DNA of 38,231 nucleotides from Flavobacteriales bacterium (GTDB lineage: Bacteria; Bacteroidota; Bacteroidia; Flavobacteriales_D; Crocinitomicaceae), in assembly GCA_947500755.1 (NCBI GenBank), contig CANMTO010000024.1, forward strand, positions 1 to 38,231. Reading direction: 5' to 3'. Positions 1 to 8,195 of this stretch are shown in pieces (the first letter of the stretch is position 1; each line of letters begins with the position of its first letter). The position numbers and the translations under genes were made by a program. The notes under the pieces are model-generated. The model saw only the letters and a program-made list of their open reading frames with translations, had not been told where the DNA came from and searched no databases.

Positions 1-2546
1 AATGCCGTCTGTGGTTGGGTGATCGTCGTTACTACCGTGTCCTTACATCCATTCGCATCCGTTACGATTACCGTATAGGTGCCCGATCCAATATTCGCTA
101 AATCTTGCGTGACTGCATTATTACTCCATGCATACGTGTACGGGGACGTCCCTCCTCCTACACTTACATCGATACTCCCCGTAGTGTTCCCATAACACAA
201 CACATTCACCTGAGTGGCCGTAGCCGTTAATGGCGCCTGTGGTTGTGTGATCGTTACACTCGTTTGGGCACTGCAGCCATTTGCATCCGTTACGGTTACA
301 CTGTACACGCCAGCAACAAGATTTGAAAGGTCTTGCAATGTGGCTCCGGTGTTCCATAAATACGTATATACTCCAGTACCGCCAGTTGGGGTTAGGTTTA
401 TGCTGCCATTCGACTGACCAAAACAAAGAATATTAACCTGAGTAGTGCTTAAACTAAGGGGTGCTTGTGGCTGCGTAATCGTGGCTGTAGTGTTCGCCGT
501 ACAAGCGTTCGCATCTGTTACCGTTACGCTGTAGGCACCTGGGGCAAGTGGACCAATATCTTGGGTGACAGCCCCTGAATTCCACAAATAAGAGTATCCT
601 GCAGTGCCTCCATTCACCATTAAATCAATATAACCATTTGCTTGATTGAAACAATTCACATTAATGATTTCCGTACTTAGAACAAGGGCTGGCGGAGAAG
701 AAACGGTATCTGTTAATGTTTGAACACAATTATTAGCATCCGTTACGGTAACCGTGTAACTTCCATTTGGCAAACCGGAAGGGTCTTGCATCGTCGAGCT
801 ATTGGTCCATAAATAACTGTAGGGCGGCGTACCCCCTATTGGAGTTAAATTTATTGCTCCAGCTGACGCATTAGAACACGCGTTGTTTGTATTAATAGAA
901 CCTAAAAGCAGTGCTGATTGGGGTTGAGTAATTGTAATGGTATTACTTGCTGTACAACCCGCTAGGTCTGTGACGGTATAAGAATAGTTTCCTGCGGCAA
1001 GATTTACCATTCCGCTATAAGTTCCTGAAATCACACCTGCCGCGGGAATAATCTCATATCCATTCGGATTAACGCTTAAATTATTTGGTCCCGTATATGA
1101 TACATTATATCCATGGGTATTTCCGTTATGAGGATTTCCTCCTTGCACGTTTAAAACTACTGAACCCGTATTTTGCCCGAAACAGCTAACATTGCTTGCC
1201 ACCGGTGAAACCGTCAATTGGGGTGGATTAGCAATCGTTACTGTTTGTGTTGTTGTACACCCTCCGCCGTTATCTGATATGGTAAAGGTATAGGTGCCGG
1301 GGGAAAGATTTGTAATTGTATCACTACCCCCATTTGTTGCAATGGCATTTGGAATACTTCCCGAGACAGGACCTGTCCAAGAAATACTATACGCTGGGCT
1401 ACCACCTGAAATCGTAAACGTTGCAGAACCATTAGATTGATTAAAACAAGCGGCCGCTTGCGTTGTATAATTTACCGTAAGAGGGGTTGGTTGTGTAATT
1501 TGAATTTGAGACGAAACTAAAGAACAGTTATTTCCGTCAGTCACTGTAACAACATAATTCCCCACTACTAACGAATCTATAGTATAGGGATTAAAGTTAG
1601 GAGGTGTTACTTCGGTTATCGGATTTCCTGTTGGTCCAGGAATGGCGCCAGACCATGAAATATTAAACCCTGTTCCGGGTGTTCCATCGCTGCCGCTTAA
1701 TCCAGGAATGCTTATAGAACCAAACTGACCTCCGACGCAAGGTATGTTCGTTTGGACAAAAGACGTTGTTATTGCTGGAGGAGTAGTAATTGTTGTTGTA
1801 GGAAGGTTTAAAACACAACCATTATAATCTCTAACGGTAATGTTATAGGGGCCTGCTTGTAAGTTTGCTAAGGTGTCCTTGTTTGTAGTCGTATTGCTAT
1901 TAGATGTGGTTGGTATTTCTATAGCACAGTTGTTAGGATTTCCTGCTGGGACACAACTACACTGGGGGTCCCCTCCAGATGTGCCTCCTGGCCCAGTCCA
2001 ACTTAGTTGATATCCTCTACAGGCATGTGCTGCCGGACCAATGATTCCACCAGTAACTGTAATAATTATTCTTCCTCCAGGGGGATTTTGATGTGCGATA
2101 TTGCAAACTAGATTTGTTTGGTTAACGGTAGCGTTTAAAGCCGTAGGTTGTAAAATATTCCCCCCCCCACTTGTACAAGCATTTAGAGGATCGTTTAAGT
2201 TATTTATGTCTTGATAAACATAAACGGTATAATTGCCCGCTGGAATTGTGTCAAAATTATACGTGTTAGAAGCAAAAGGACCGCGAGTACGTATTACATT
2301 CCCATTAAGGGTTAATTGATAAAAAAAAGTGTTTTGAATACAACAATTAACATCTGCAGTAATCATCAAATTACCATTAGTAGCTCCATTACAATTAAGA
2401 ATATTTGGGTAACTTGTAAGGGTATTGCACTGTTGGCCGAAGAGATTAAAAGAAAGTTGTATGGAAATAAAAAACAGGAAAACATATCTACCGCCAATGA
2501 CTTTTAGCCGTTTATTTAACCCACAAAACTTAACGGATTTCACCAT
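1..2546 (-). CDS. SprB-like repeat-containing surface adhesin (partial; C-terminus beyond the left edge)
   Basis: An open frame on the minus strand runs from an ATG at 2546 to the window edge with no stop, about 848 residues so far. The N-terminus is basic and then hydrophobic (about residues 17-43, ending ...NLFGQ), which fits a signal peptide. After it come many tandem Ig-like units with the SprB-repeat signature: a CFGQxNGSI-type start, a GG...YxYLW middle and a TYTVTVTDANGC end followed by TITQP. The last three units in view have an exact 76-residue period. SprB of Flavobacterium johnsoniae is a giant T9SS-secreted cell-surface gliding adhesin. Proteins with these repeats usually end in a T9SS C-terminal domain, which would lie outside this window. 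The start is supported by a promoter at 2575-2605 and by the absence of any earlier in-frame start. The role in adhesion or gliding is inferred from the repeats. Confidence 0.88.
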   Translation of the reverse strand, partial: MVKSVKFCGLNKRLKVIGGRYVFLFFISIQLSFNLFGQQCNTLTSYPNILNCNGATNGNLMITADVNCCIQNTFFYQLTLNGNVIRTRGPFASNTYNFDTIPAGNYTVYVYQDINNLNDPLNACTSGGGNILQPTALNATVNQTNLVCNIAHQNPPGGRIIITVTGGIIGPAAHACRGYQLSWTGPGGTSGGDPQCSCVPAGNPNNCAIEIPTTSNSNTTTNKDTLANLQAGPYNITVRDYNGCVLNLPTTTITTPPAITTSFVQTNIPCVGGQFGSISIPGLSGSDGTPGTGFNISWSGAIPGPTGNPITEVTPPNFNPYTIDSLVVGNYVVTVTDGNNCSLVSSQIQITQPTPLTVNYTTQAAACFNQSNGSATFTISGGSPAYSISWTGPVSGSIPNAIATNGGSDTITNLSPGTYTFTISDNGGGCTTTQTVTIANPPQLTVSPVASNVSCFGQNTGSVVLNVQGGNPHNGNTHGYNVSYTGPNNLSVNPNGYEIIPAAGVISGTYSGMVNLAAGNYSYTVTDLAGCTASNTITITQPQSALLLGSINTNNACSNASAGAINLTPIGGTPPYSYLWTNSSTMQDPSGLPNGSYTVTVTDANNCVQTLTDTVSSPPALVLSTEIINVNCFNQANGYIDLMVNGGTAGYSYLWNSGAVTQDIGPLAPGAYSVTVTDANACTANTTATITQPQAPLSLSTTQVNILCFGQSNGSINLTPTGGTGVYTYLWNTGATLQDLSNLVAGVYSVTVTDANGCSAQTSVTITQPQAPLTATATQVNVLCYGNTTGSIDVSVGGGTSPYTYAWSNNAVTQDLANIGSGTYTVIVTDANGCKDTVVTTITQPQTA
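10..693 (-). repeat. Tandem 228-bp repeats encoding SprB modules
   Basis: The motif TGTGG(T/C)TG(G/T/C)GT(G/A)ATC, which encodes the ITQPQ linker, recurs at 10, 238 and 466. That is exactly 228 bp (76 codons) apart, with clear nucleotide similarity through each unit. Units further toward the N-terminus (above about 700) are more diverged and vary in length. The pattern fits recent intragenic duplication near the left edge. Confidence 0.8.
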
Positions 2547-2574
2547 CAACTGATTTATTCTCCCCTTTAACGTA

Positions 2575-2605
2575 CAAAAATATAGTAATTATAGGAGAAC
2601 CACAA
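2575..2605 (-). promoter_or_regulatory. Bacteroidota-type promoter for the SprB-like gene
   Basis: On the minus strand a TTG (-33-like, 2603-2605) is followed after 20 bp by TATTTTTG (2575-2582), matching the Bacteroidota pattern TTTG-N19/20-TAnnTTTG. Transcription would start about 20-25 nt before the ATG at 2546. A GGGGAG stretch sits 13 nt upstream of that ATG. This is the best promoter match I found in the window. Confidence 0.5.
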
Positions 2606-2637
2606 TAAATTCTATGTATATAACTAACGTTGAATTG

Positions 2638-4971
2638 TTAGTTCACCACAACTACCTTCCCTACCTTACGAGAAGTTCCTTCATTAGTTGCGGTCCAGAT
2701 TAAATAAACGCCGCTTTCTACCTTTGAACCGTCTACGCGTTTACCATCCCAGGTGGCGGTGCCACCGTTGGAGGTGGTCTTGAAAATTAAGTTTCCAGCG
2801 ACATCTGTAACTTTAACATCAGAATCATAGCGTATCCCTTGAATGGTAATCAATCCCTCGTACCCTGGTCTTACTGGATTGGGGAACACCTTGGTTGATG
2901 AATAATCTGCGTCGTCTTGCGAGGCGTCTGAACGATACGAAATCAAGCCCATGTCTGTGATTATGAACAACTCTCCCGTTTCTTGATTCATTTTAAGGTC
3001 GTAAATATTATTGGAAATTAGTTCAGAATTTTCCTTAGTTAATTGCTGTATTATTTCTGAACCATCCGGCGATAATAAAACCAATCCCGCTCCGTTGGTG
3101 GCCATCCATTTTCGATTACCTCCATCCACTTCAATGTCTGTAATGTGTGTTGATCCCAGTACATATTCCACATTTCCTTCAAAGCGAACTTTGATTCGTT
3201 GGGCGTTGTAATCTCCTGGGTTCGCCGTAAACGATCCGTTGGTGTTATATAGCACGGCAAATCCAGCATCGGTGCCAATCCATAACTCTCCATCTAAATC
3301 CACCGCTAGGGCGGTCACATTATCAGATGGAAGCGCACCACTATAATCTCCACTGGTTAAATTAATATAAAAATCATCCCCCAAATTATCAATGGTTTCT
3401 GAATAATTATATCCAAACAATCCATTCGTTTCTGTCGCAAACCAAAGGTGTTGATCTTTATCAATTACCATTCGTGTAGTATACTTGTTGCGAGCTGCAG
3501 CACCACAGTCAAAGGCTTGCCAGGTGTTGTCTGTTTCTTTAACCACCAGCGGCCTGTCTGAACCGCCATTCAACACCCAAAGATTACCTTTATTATCATA
3601 GCACACATCGGATGCTAAGCTCCATCCGCTTCCTGATAAACTTAACTGAATAAGGCTGTTTGTTTGATTATATACCGTACACGAATTATCGGTCGTATTA
3701 ATAATTGAAAGGGGAAATGCAGAATACGTGGATACAGCCACCTCATCTGGGTTTTTAGGGTTTATCGCAATATCAATGAAATCGTGAATGTCTATTCCTT
3801 GCCATTGGGTTAGGGTCGTGTTGTCGTTATACGACCAATTTTCGTCTTGAAATAAATAATACCCATGCCGCAAAAATCCTGGACTTTTGAATTCAAGTCG
3901 GCCACTAGCAATCGCCAATTTACCCTTATTCCAATCCATTGCGAAAAAATCATTCCTTGGTGGGCCGGGATAGCTTACTTTTTCGAAGGAATAGGAGGCA
4001 ATCACTCGAATCGGACCACTGTATTCATCTGCAATCCACTTTTCGCCATTTTCAAGAACCACCATTTGATTTGGCCGGAAAAATATGCCTAAATAGAAGG
4101 TTAAGGCAGATTCAACCAATAGGCCTCCGTTATCATAGGTTAATAAGGCGCCGTCTGCCAACACATCTAATTGATTCGAGTGTTGTGAAAGATTGATAAT
4201 TTCTAAACCCACCGAGTAATAGTCAAAATACACATACTCTGTAGGAAGTAATTTCAAAATTGTATCATTACTGTAGGCGGCGGATTTTCGTAACACAAAT
4301 ACATCCTCATTCACCTTTTCTATGGCTGCATATGAAGCATTACCAACGGGAGGCACTCGAGGGTCTACATTCCACCCTTGAACAGAAGGCAATAGTACAT
4401 TTCCAAGGATGCCCGTGTAAAGTTTTGTGGAACTGAGGGCTAAAATCTGTTGATCTTTTACGGTTAAATCAATAATTGCTTCCATCCCATTTGTTGGGTA
4501 GTAAGTGTCCTTAATTTCGTTTTTCAATGGATTCACCAATACTACGCCAAAATCTGTAGCCACATAAATTGTGTTTCCATATCGATAAAAACGATTGATT
4601 GTTTTACTTCCAGAAATCGATACTAACTTAATGGCGGGGATATTAATCACTCTATCCCCTGAAATCTTATCAATGTTTCCGTTTTTGTACCCAATATAAA
4701 GTTCCTGATCTATACTGTCGTAATATATACTGGAAAGAAAAATATCCGAAAGCCCGTTCATTTTATTGAGGAGCGTTTTTTCTTTCGAGTCAAGATGATA
4801 CTTCATTAGGCCATTTTCATAGGCGGTATATACAAAATCATCATCTTTAGCTATATCTATTGCCCTCATCGTGGCCGTATGTAAACGCCACATGCCGGTT
4901 TCAATTTGTGCGGATGCACTAAAAGAACCGATAAGAAAAAAGCAAAACAAATAAAGCCTATTCATGGGCAT
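2638..4971 (-). CDS. porZ: Type IX secretion system component PorZ
   Basis: The protein has about 777 residues, close to the roughly 780 usual for PorZ, a surface subunit of the T9SS attachment complex. A signal peptide (MNRLYLFCFF...SASAQ) is followed by a propeller-like region with an early ENGLMKY strand and later two-component-regulator-propeller repeats (HLWFATETNGLFGY, ELWIGTDAGFAVLY, KWMATNGAGLVLL). The last 80 or so residues are a T9SS type A sorting domain (KVFPNPVRPG ... DGKRVDGSKVESGVYLI). The frame is open back to an ATG at 5001, but an exact TAAATTTG -7 box at 4987-4994 lies inside that extension, so translation more likely begins at 4971 or 4965. The gene lies 91 bp upstream of a T9SS-type adhesin and is divergent from the GT-C operon. 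In P. gingivalis PorZ works with the sortase PorU at the cell surface. Confidence 0.85.
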   Translation of the reverse strand: MPMNRLYLFCFFLIGSFSASAQIETGMWRLHTATMRAIDIAKDDDFVYTAYENGLMKYHLDSKEKTLLNKMNGLSDIFLSSIYYDSIDQELYIGYKNGNIDKISGDRVINIPAIKLVSISGSKTINRFYRYGNTIYVATDFGVVLVNPLKNEIKDTYYPTNGMEAIIDLTVKDQQILALSSTKLYTGILGNVLLPSVQGWNVDPRVPPVGNASYAAIEKVNEDVFVLRKSAAYSNDTILKLLPTEYVYFDYYSVGLEIINLSQHSNQLDVLADGALLTYDNGGLLVESALTFYLGIFFRPNQMVVLENGEKWIADEYSGPIRVIASYSFEKVSYPGPPRNDFFAMDWNKGKLAIASGRLEFKSPGFLRHGYYLFQDENWSYNDNTTLTQWQGIDIHDFIDIAINPKNPDEVAVSTYSAFPLSIINTTDNSCTVYNQTNSLIQLSLSGSGWSLASDVCYDNKGNLWVLNGGSDRPLVVKETDNTWQAFDCGAAARNKYTTRMVIDKDQHLWFATETNGLFGYNYSETIDNLGDDFYINLTSGDYSGALPSDNVTALAVDLDGELWIGTDAGFAVLYNTNGSFTANPGDYNAQRIKVRFEGNVEYVLGSTHITDIEVDGGNRKWMATNGAGLVLLSPDGSEIIQQLTKENSELISNNIYDLKMNQETGELFIITDMGLISYRSDASQDDADYSSTKVFPNPVRPGYEGLITIQGIRYDSDVKVTDVAGNLIFKTTSNGGTATWDGKRVDGSKVESGVYLIWTATNEGTSRKVGKVVVVN

Positions 4972-4986
4972 GCAACGAATTTTAAA

Positions 4987-4994
4987 CAAATTTA
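4987..4994 (-). promoter_or_regulatory. TAnnTTTG -7 box upstream of porZ
   Basis: The minus strand reads TAAATTTG, an exact match to the Bacteroidota -7 consensus, 15 nt before the ATG at 4971. No TTG -33 element sits at the usual distance, so support is partial. Its position argues against the upstream in-frame ATG at 5001. Confidence 0.35.
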
Positions 4995-5033
4995 TTCGCA
5001 TTTAATTAAATTCCTTCTTCTTTTAACATTATT

Positions 5034-6707
5034 ATGATTCAAATTCCTTTTAATTTCGAGCCATATATGAATCGACTCTACCATCGTCTATACGCAATAA
5101 GTATTTTTTTGTTTCTTTTACCAAGCATCGTCATGGTCCTGACGCATGCCGCTTGGTTTTTGGGAATAGAAATTGGTGGTTGGATTTTTATAATAAGTTT
5201 GATTTTAAGTGCGGGTATTCTTTTTCTTCTGGAAAAGCAACCCATACGCGCTAACATCACGGGTTTATTTGTTGCCTTGATTCTTACATGGGGGAGCATC
5301 TATGTTTCAGGTCAATTCTTCGACTGCTCTTTCGATGGACAATGGTATCATCAAGATGCCATCACATTAATATCTGAAGGATGGAATCCGATTTGGGATA
5401 ATCCGATTACCGACGTGGATGCTTCTGGATTAAATGCGAATTACGTAAATCATTATCCCAAGGCATCTTGGGCTATTCAAGCCGTGTTGTTCCGGCTTAC
5501 CGGAAACATTGAATCGGGAAAGTCAATACAGTTTTTATATTGGTTGTCCTTGATGTTTCTCCTAATACATTTCTTAAAAGCCCGTTTATCGTTTTCTTGG
5601 ATAAAAACAATCCTTTTGGTCTTATTCGTTTCGTTAAGCACGGTCAGCCTTGGACAAGTACACAGCTTTTACGTAGATGGGCTCTTATATAGTTTGTTCG
5701 GAATTTTCTTGGTGTTTTTAATTGACTTTGTCTACTTCAAAAAGCCTTCCGGATGGCTTTTAATTGTTGCATTCCTGGTTTTAGTAAATATTAAGTTTAC
5801 GGGCTTGGTTTATGGGGGAGTATTGATGTTGGGAGCGACCATATGGGTGTTTGCTCAACAAAAATCACTACTCAAAAGGAGCATTGCTCGATTTGCTCTT
5901 GCGGTGGTAATTGGCGTTGGTATTATTGGGTATCCAACTTACGTGCGAAACACCTTATCTAAAGGCCATCCCTTATTTCCAATTATGGGTAAAAAGAATG
6001 AGGGGAAAATGATTGCTGAAGTTCAATACCCCTTGGATTTCTTTAAAAAAAATCGTGTTCAGAAATTCGTGGCGGCTCATGGATCTATTCCAATATACAC
6101 GGATCACGACCATGCATCCGTAAGGAAGCCGTTGTTTAATACCCGCTTGATTCAAGATTCTATTCCATATTTTAAAAACCATCAACCGGTAACCATGAGT
6201 CCTTTAGGGCCTTTCGAAGGGGAGCTTTGGGTTTTATTTATTCCGATATTGCTCTTGTTTTTTATTCGAAAACAACCCGTTGAACTATATGTTTTGTTGG
6301 GCGTTCTGATTGGTTCTCTATGGATACAACCTGAGTTTTGGAATTTGCGTTATGCTCCTCAACTGCTGCTTTTACTCGCTATCTTTGTGGCAACTTCCAT
6401 GAACCACAACAGTGTTTGGGTAGGTCGTTACGCCCTGTTTTTTTCCTTTTTATTTATAATTAATTCTGTTCTTGCTGTTAGTCAGAATTGGCGCTGGGTC
6501 TTTGAAAACAACCGAGAATTAAGGAAACAATTGGAACCAATGCGAAATTCTTGCGTTAAGGTACAAGCGGGGTGGATGAAGTCTTTTGAATTGAAGCTTA
6601 AAACGAACCACATTACTCCAATCTATACCCTTGACACGAATGCCGTATATGAGCCGTTTTTAGGAGATGCATTTAGTGGATGGAAATATATGAAGGAAAA
6701 GAAATGA
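5034..6707 (+). CDS. Multi-pass membrane glycosyltransferase-like protein (GT-C fold)
   Basis: A 557-residue polytopic membrane protein. Hydrophobic segments are spread through about residues 20-65, 72-95, 160-300 and 390-480, and a soluble stretch forms the last 80 or so residues. An acidic site in the first external loop (CSFDGQWYHQDAI, Asp101) resembles the catalytic acidic motif of GT-C enzymes, which take sugars from polyprenyl-phosphate carriers outside the membrane. It is first in a tightly coupled operon: its TGA overlaps the ATG of the phosphoribosyltransferase-like gene (ATGA at 6704-6707). I infer that it uses the lipid-linked pentose made by the next two products; the specific family and acceptor are not recognisable. 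An alternative start is the ATG at 5067. Confidence 0.65.
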   Translation: MIQIPFNFEPYMNRLYHRLYAISIFLFLLPSIVMVLTHAAWFLGIEIGGWIFIISLILSAGILFLLEKQPIRANITGLFVALILTWGSIYVSGQFFDCSFDGQWYHQDAITLISEGWNPIWDNPITDVDASGLNANYVNHYPKASWAIQAVLFRLTGNIESGKSIQFLYWLSLMFLLIHFLKARLSFSWIKTILLVLFVSLSTVSLGQVHSFYVDGLLYSLFGIFLVFLIDFVYFKKPSGWLLIVAFLVLVNIKFTGLVYGGVLMLGATIWVFAQQKSLLKRSIARFALAVVIGVGIIGYPTYVRNTLSKGHPLFPIMGKKNEGKMIAEVQYPLDFFKKNRVQKFVAAHGSIPIYTDHDHASVRKPLFNTRLIQDSIPYFKNHQPVTMSPLGPFEGELWVLFIPILLLFFIRKQPVELYVLLGVLIGSLWIQPEFWNLRYAPQLLLLLAIFVATSMNHNSVWVGRYALFFSFLFIINSVLAVSQNWRWVFENNRELRKQLEPMRNSCVKVQAGWMKSFELKLKTNHITPIYTLDTNAVYEPFLGDAFSGWKYMKEKK

Positions 6708-7582
6708 AAACAGTATTGGATTTACTGAGGATTAAAAGTTGGATTAAAAATGGGTTTTTGTTTTTACCCGCTATTTTCTCGTTTCGGCTTCTGCAGCTTG
6801 AGTTAATGTCTTCCTTGTTCCTGGGGGCTCTTGCTTTTTCGCTCGTTAGTTCCTTTGTTTATGTGACAAACGACATTAAAGATTCCGATAGAGATGCCCT
6901 ACATCCTCGAAAAAAAAACCGTCCGATTGCTGCGGGAAAAATATCCAAAGGGCTCGCCTTTATTGTTGGGGTAAGCATACTAATTATAGCGTATTCAATT
7001 ATGTTTTTAGCGCGATTACCCCTGGAGTTTTTGGCGATTGTAAGCACTTATCTGCTCTTAAACATCCTTTATTCTCTTGGATTAAAAACGCTTCCCTTAT
7101 TAGAATTATTCATTGTTGCCATCAACTTTGTGCTTCGGGTACTGGCCGGATGCGCGATCATTTTGGTTTCTCCATCTCACTGGATTTTAGTGGTGACCTT
7201 TTTCCTCGCCCTTCTGATGGTTGTTGTAAAAAGAAAATCAGAAATCATGCAATTAGAAGGAAATGCCATTAAACACCGGGCAGTATTATCCGCCTATAGC
7301 ATCGGGTTTTTAAATACCCTTATATACATTGCGGCCACCATAACGATTACCGCATATTTGTTATACTCCATAGACCTAAATGTAGTGAAAACGTTAGGTA
7401 CTGATTGGTTAATGTACAGCTCTTTATTTGTATTGATGGGAATAATTCGATTTATTCAAATTAGCGAAATGGGATTATATGAAGGGGAAGGAGACCCAAC
7501 TACCCTGTTATTTAAAGATCGGTTTTTGCAAGGAACCGTGTTTTGTTGGATTTTGTACCTAATCGGAATCATCTATGTCTGA
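6704..7582 (+). CDS. UbiA-family decaprenyl-phosphate phosphoribosyltransferase-like protein
   Basis: A 292-residue integral membrane prenyltransferase with about eight or nine hydrophobic helices. The first aspartate-rich motif is NDIKDSDRD, followed by a HPRKKNRPIAAGKIS loop. This matches the NDxxDxxxDxxHPxKxxRPIAAG pattern of decaprenyl-phosphate 5-phosphoribose (DPPR) synthases better than UbiA/MenA quinone enzymes. Further family marks are YSLGLKTLPLLELF, FVLRVLAGC and VKRKSEIMQL. The second acidic motif has Glu where Asp is common. DPPR synthase joins PRPP to a polyprenyl phosphate at the inner membrane. The frame is open from 6680, but the ATG at 6704 overlaps the upstream stop (ATGA) and begins the conserved MKTVLDLLRIKSWIKN, so I chose it. 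The HAD gene overlaps its 3' end by 8 nt. Confidence 0.78.
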   Translation: MKTVLDLLRIKSWIKNGFLFLPAIFSFRLLQLELMSSLFLGALAFSLVSSFVYVTNDIKDSDRDALHPRKKNRPIAAGKISKGLAFIVGVSILIIAYSIMFLARLPLEFLAIVSTYLLLNILYSLGLKTLPLLELFIVAINFVLRVLAGCAIILVSPSHWILVVTFFLALLMVVVKRKSEIMQLEGNAIKHRAVLSAYSIGFLNTLIYIAATITITAYLLYSIDLNVVKTLGTDWLMYSSLFVLMGIIRFIQISEMGLYEGEGDPTTLLFKDRFLQGTVFCWILYLIGIIYV

Positions 7583-8195
7583 CCCTTCCGATAAGCTTGC
7601 GCTGTTTGATTTTGACGGAACACTATATAAATACGACAGTATCCTTTCTTTTTGTCTTTTTTATTATCAGAAGAAACCCCTAAGAATTTGGCGAATAATT
7701 ATGCAGGTATATGCATGGGTGCTATGGAAATCTAAACGAATCAACACCAGTACATTTAAGTCTAAATTTATTTGTTTTATTGCACGTGATTCCGCCCAGG
7801 AGCTTAGGCGTATGGCCACCCAATTTTGGAACAAAAAGGACGCATTTAACAAAGAACTTATGTTCGCCCTTCAACGTTGTCAAGCAGAGCGCTTGTGTGT
7901 TGTGGTGGTTTCTGCCTCACCTGATTTATTTATTCTTCCGGCCTGTGAAAAACTAGGCATTAAGCATGTTGTCTCAACAACCCTACGTATTCATGAGGAC
8001 GGGTATACCTTAGGTACAAATTGTAGGGGTCCTGAAAAAATCGCCCGTTTAAGGGCCTTGTTTCCAACCCAACGCATTGTCCAAGCATATTCTGATAACA
8101 CCGACGATCTTCCATTATTACATGCTGCGGAACAGGGTTTCCTTGTAAAGAGGGGCGCTATTCGTTCAGTGCCTAACGCGGGTGATTTTCATTAA
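7575..8195 (+). CDS. HAD-superfamily (IB-like) phosphatase
   Basis: A 206-residue soluble protein with all four HAD motifs: I DFDGTL (Asp12 nucleophile, Asp14), II the Ser113 of SAS, III Lys155 in GPEKIARL, and IV SDNTDDLPLL (Asp174, Asp178). A helical cap lies between motifs I and II, as in subclass IB enzymes related to phosphoserine phosphatase. The ATG overlaps the end of the phosphoribosyltransferase-like gene by 8 nt, so the two are probably translationally coupled. In many bacteria a HAD phosphatase is fused or adjacent to DPPR-synthase-like UbiA proteins, where it would remove the 5-phosphate to give polyprenyl-phosphoryl ribose. I infer that role here from context. Its 3' end overlaps the convergent membrane-protein gene by 23 nt. 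Confidence 0.8.
   Translation: MSDPSDKLALFDFDGTLYKYDSILSFCLFYYQKKPLRIWRIIMQVYAWVLWKSKRINTSTFKSKFICFIARDSAQELRRMATQFWNKKDAFNKELMFALQRCQAERLCVVVVSASPDLFILPACEKLGIKHVVSTTLRIHEDGYTLGTNCRGPEKIARLRALFPTQRIVQAYSDNTDDLPLLHAAEQGFLVKRGAIRSVPNAGDFH

Noticed and set aside
214..417. Plus-strand and alternative-frame small ORFs over the SprB repeats (also those over porZ, DUF4175 and mnmG)
   Set aside because: They are shadows of the long coding frames, lack family resemblance, and have the composition expected of reverse-complement reading of repeats and coiled coils.
4972..5001. Upstream ATG (5001) as the porZ start
   Set aside because: It adds ten polar/basic residues before a normal signal peptide and lies upstream of the TAAATTTG -7 box.
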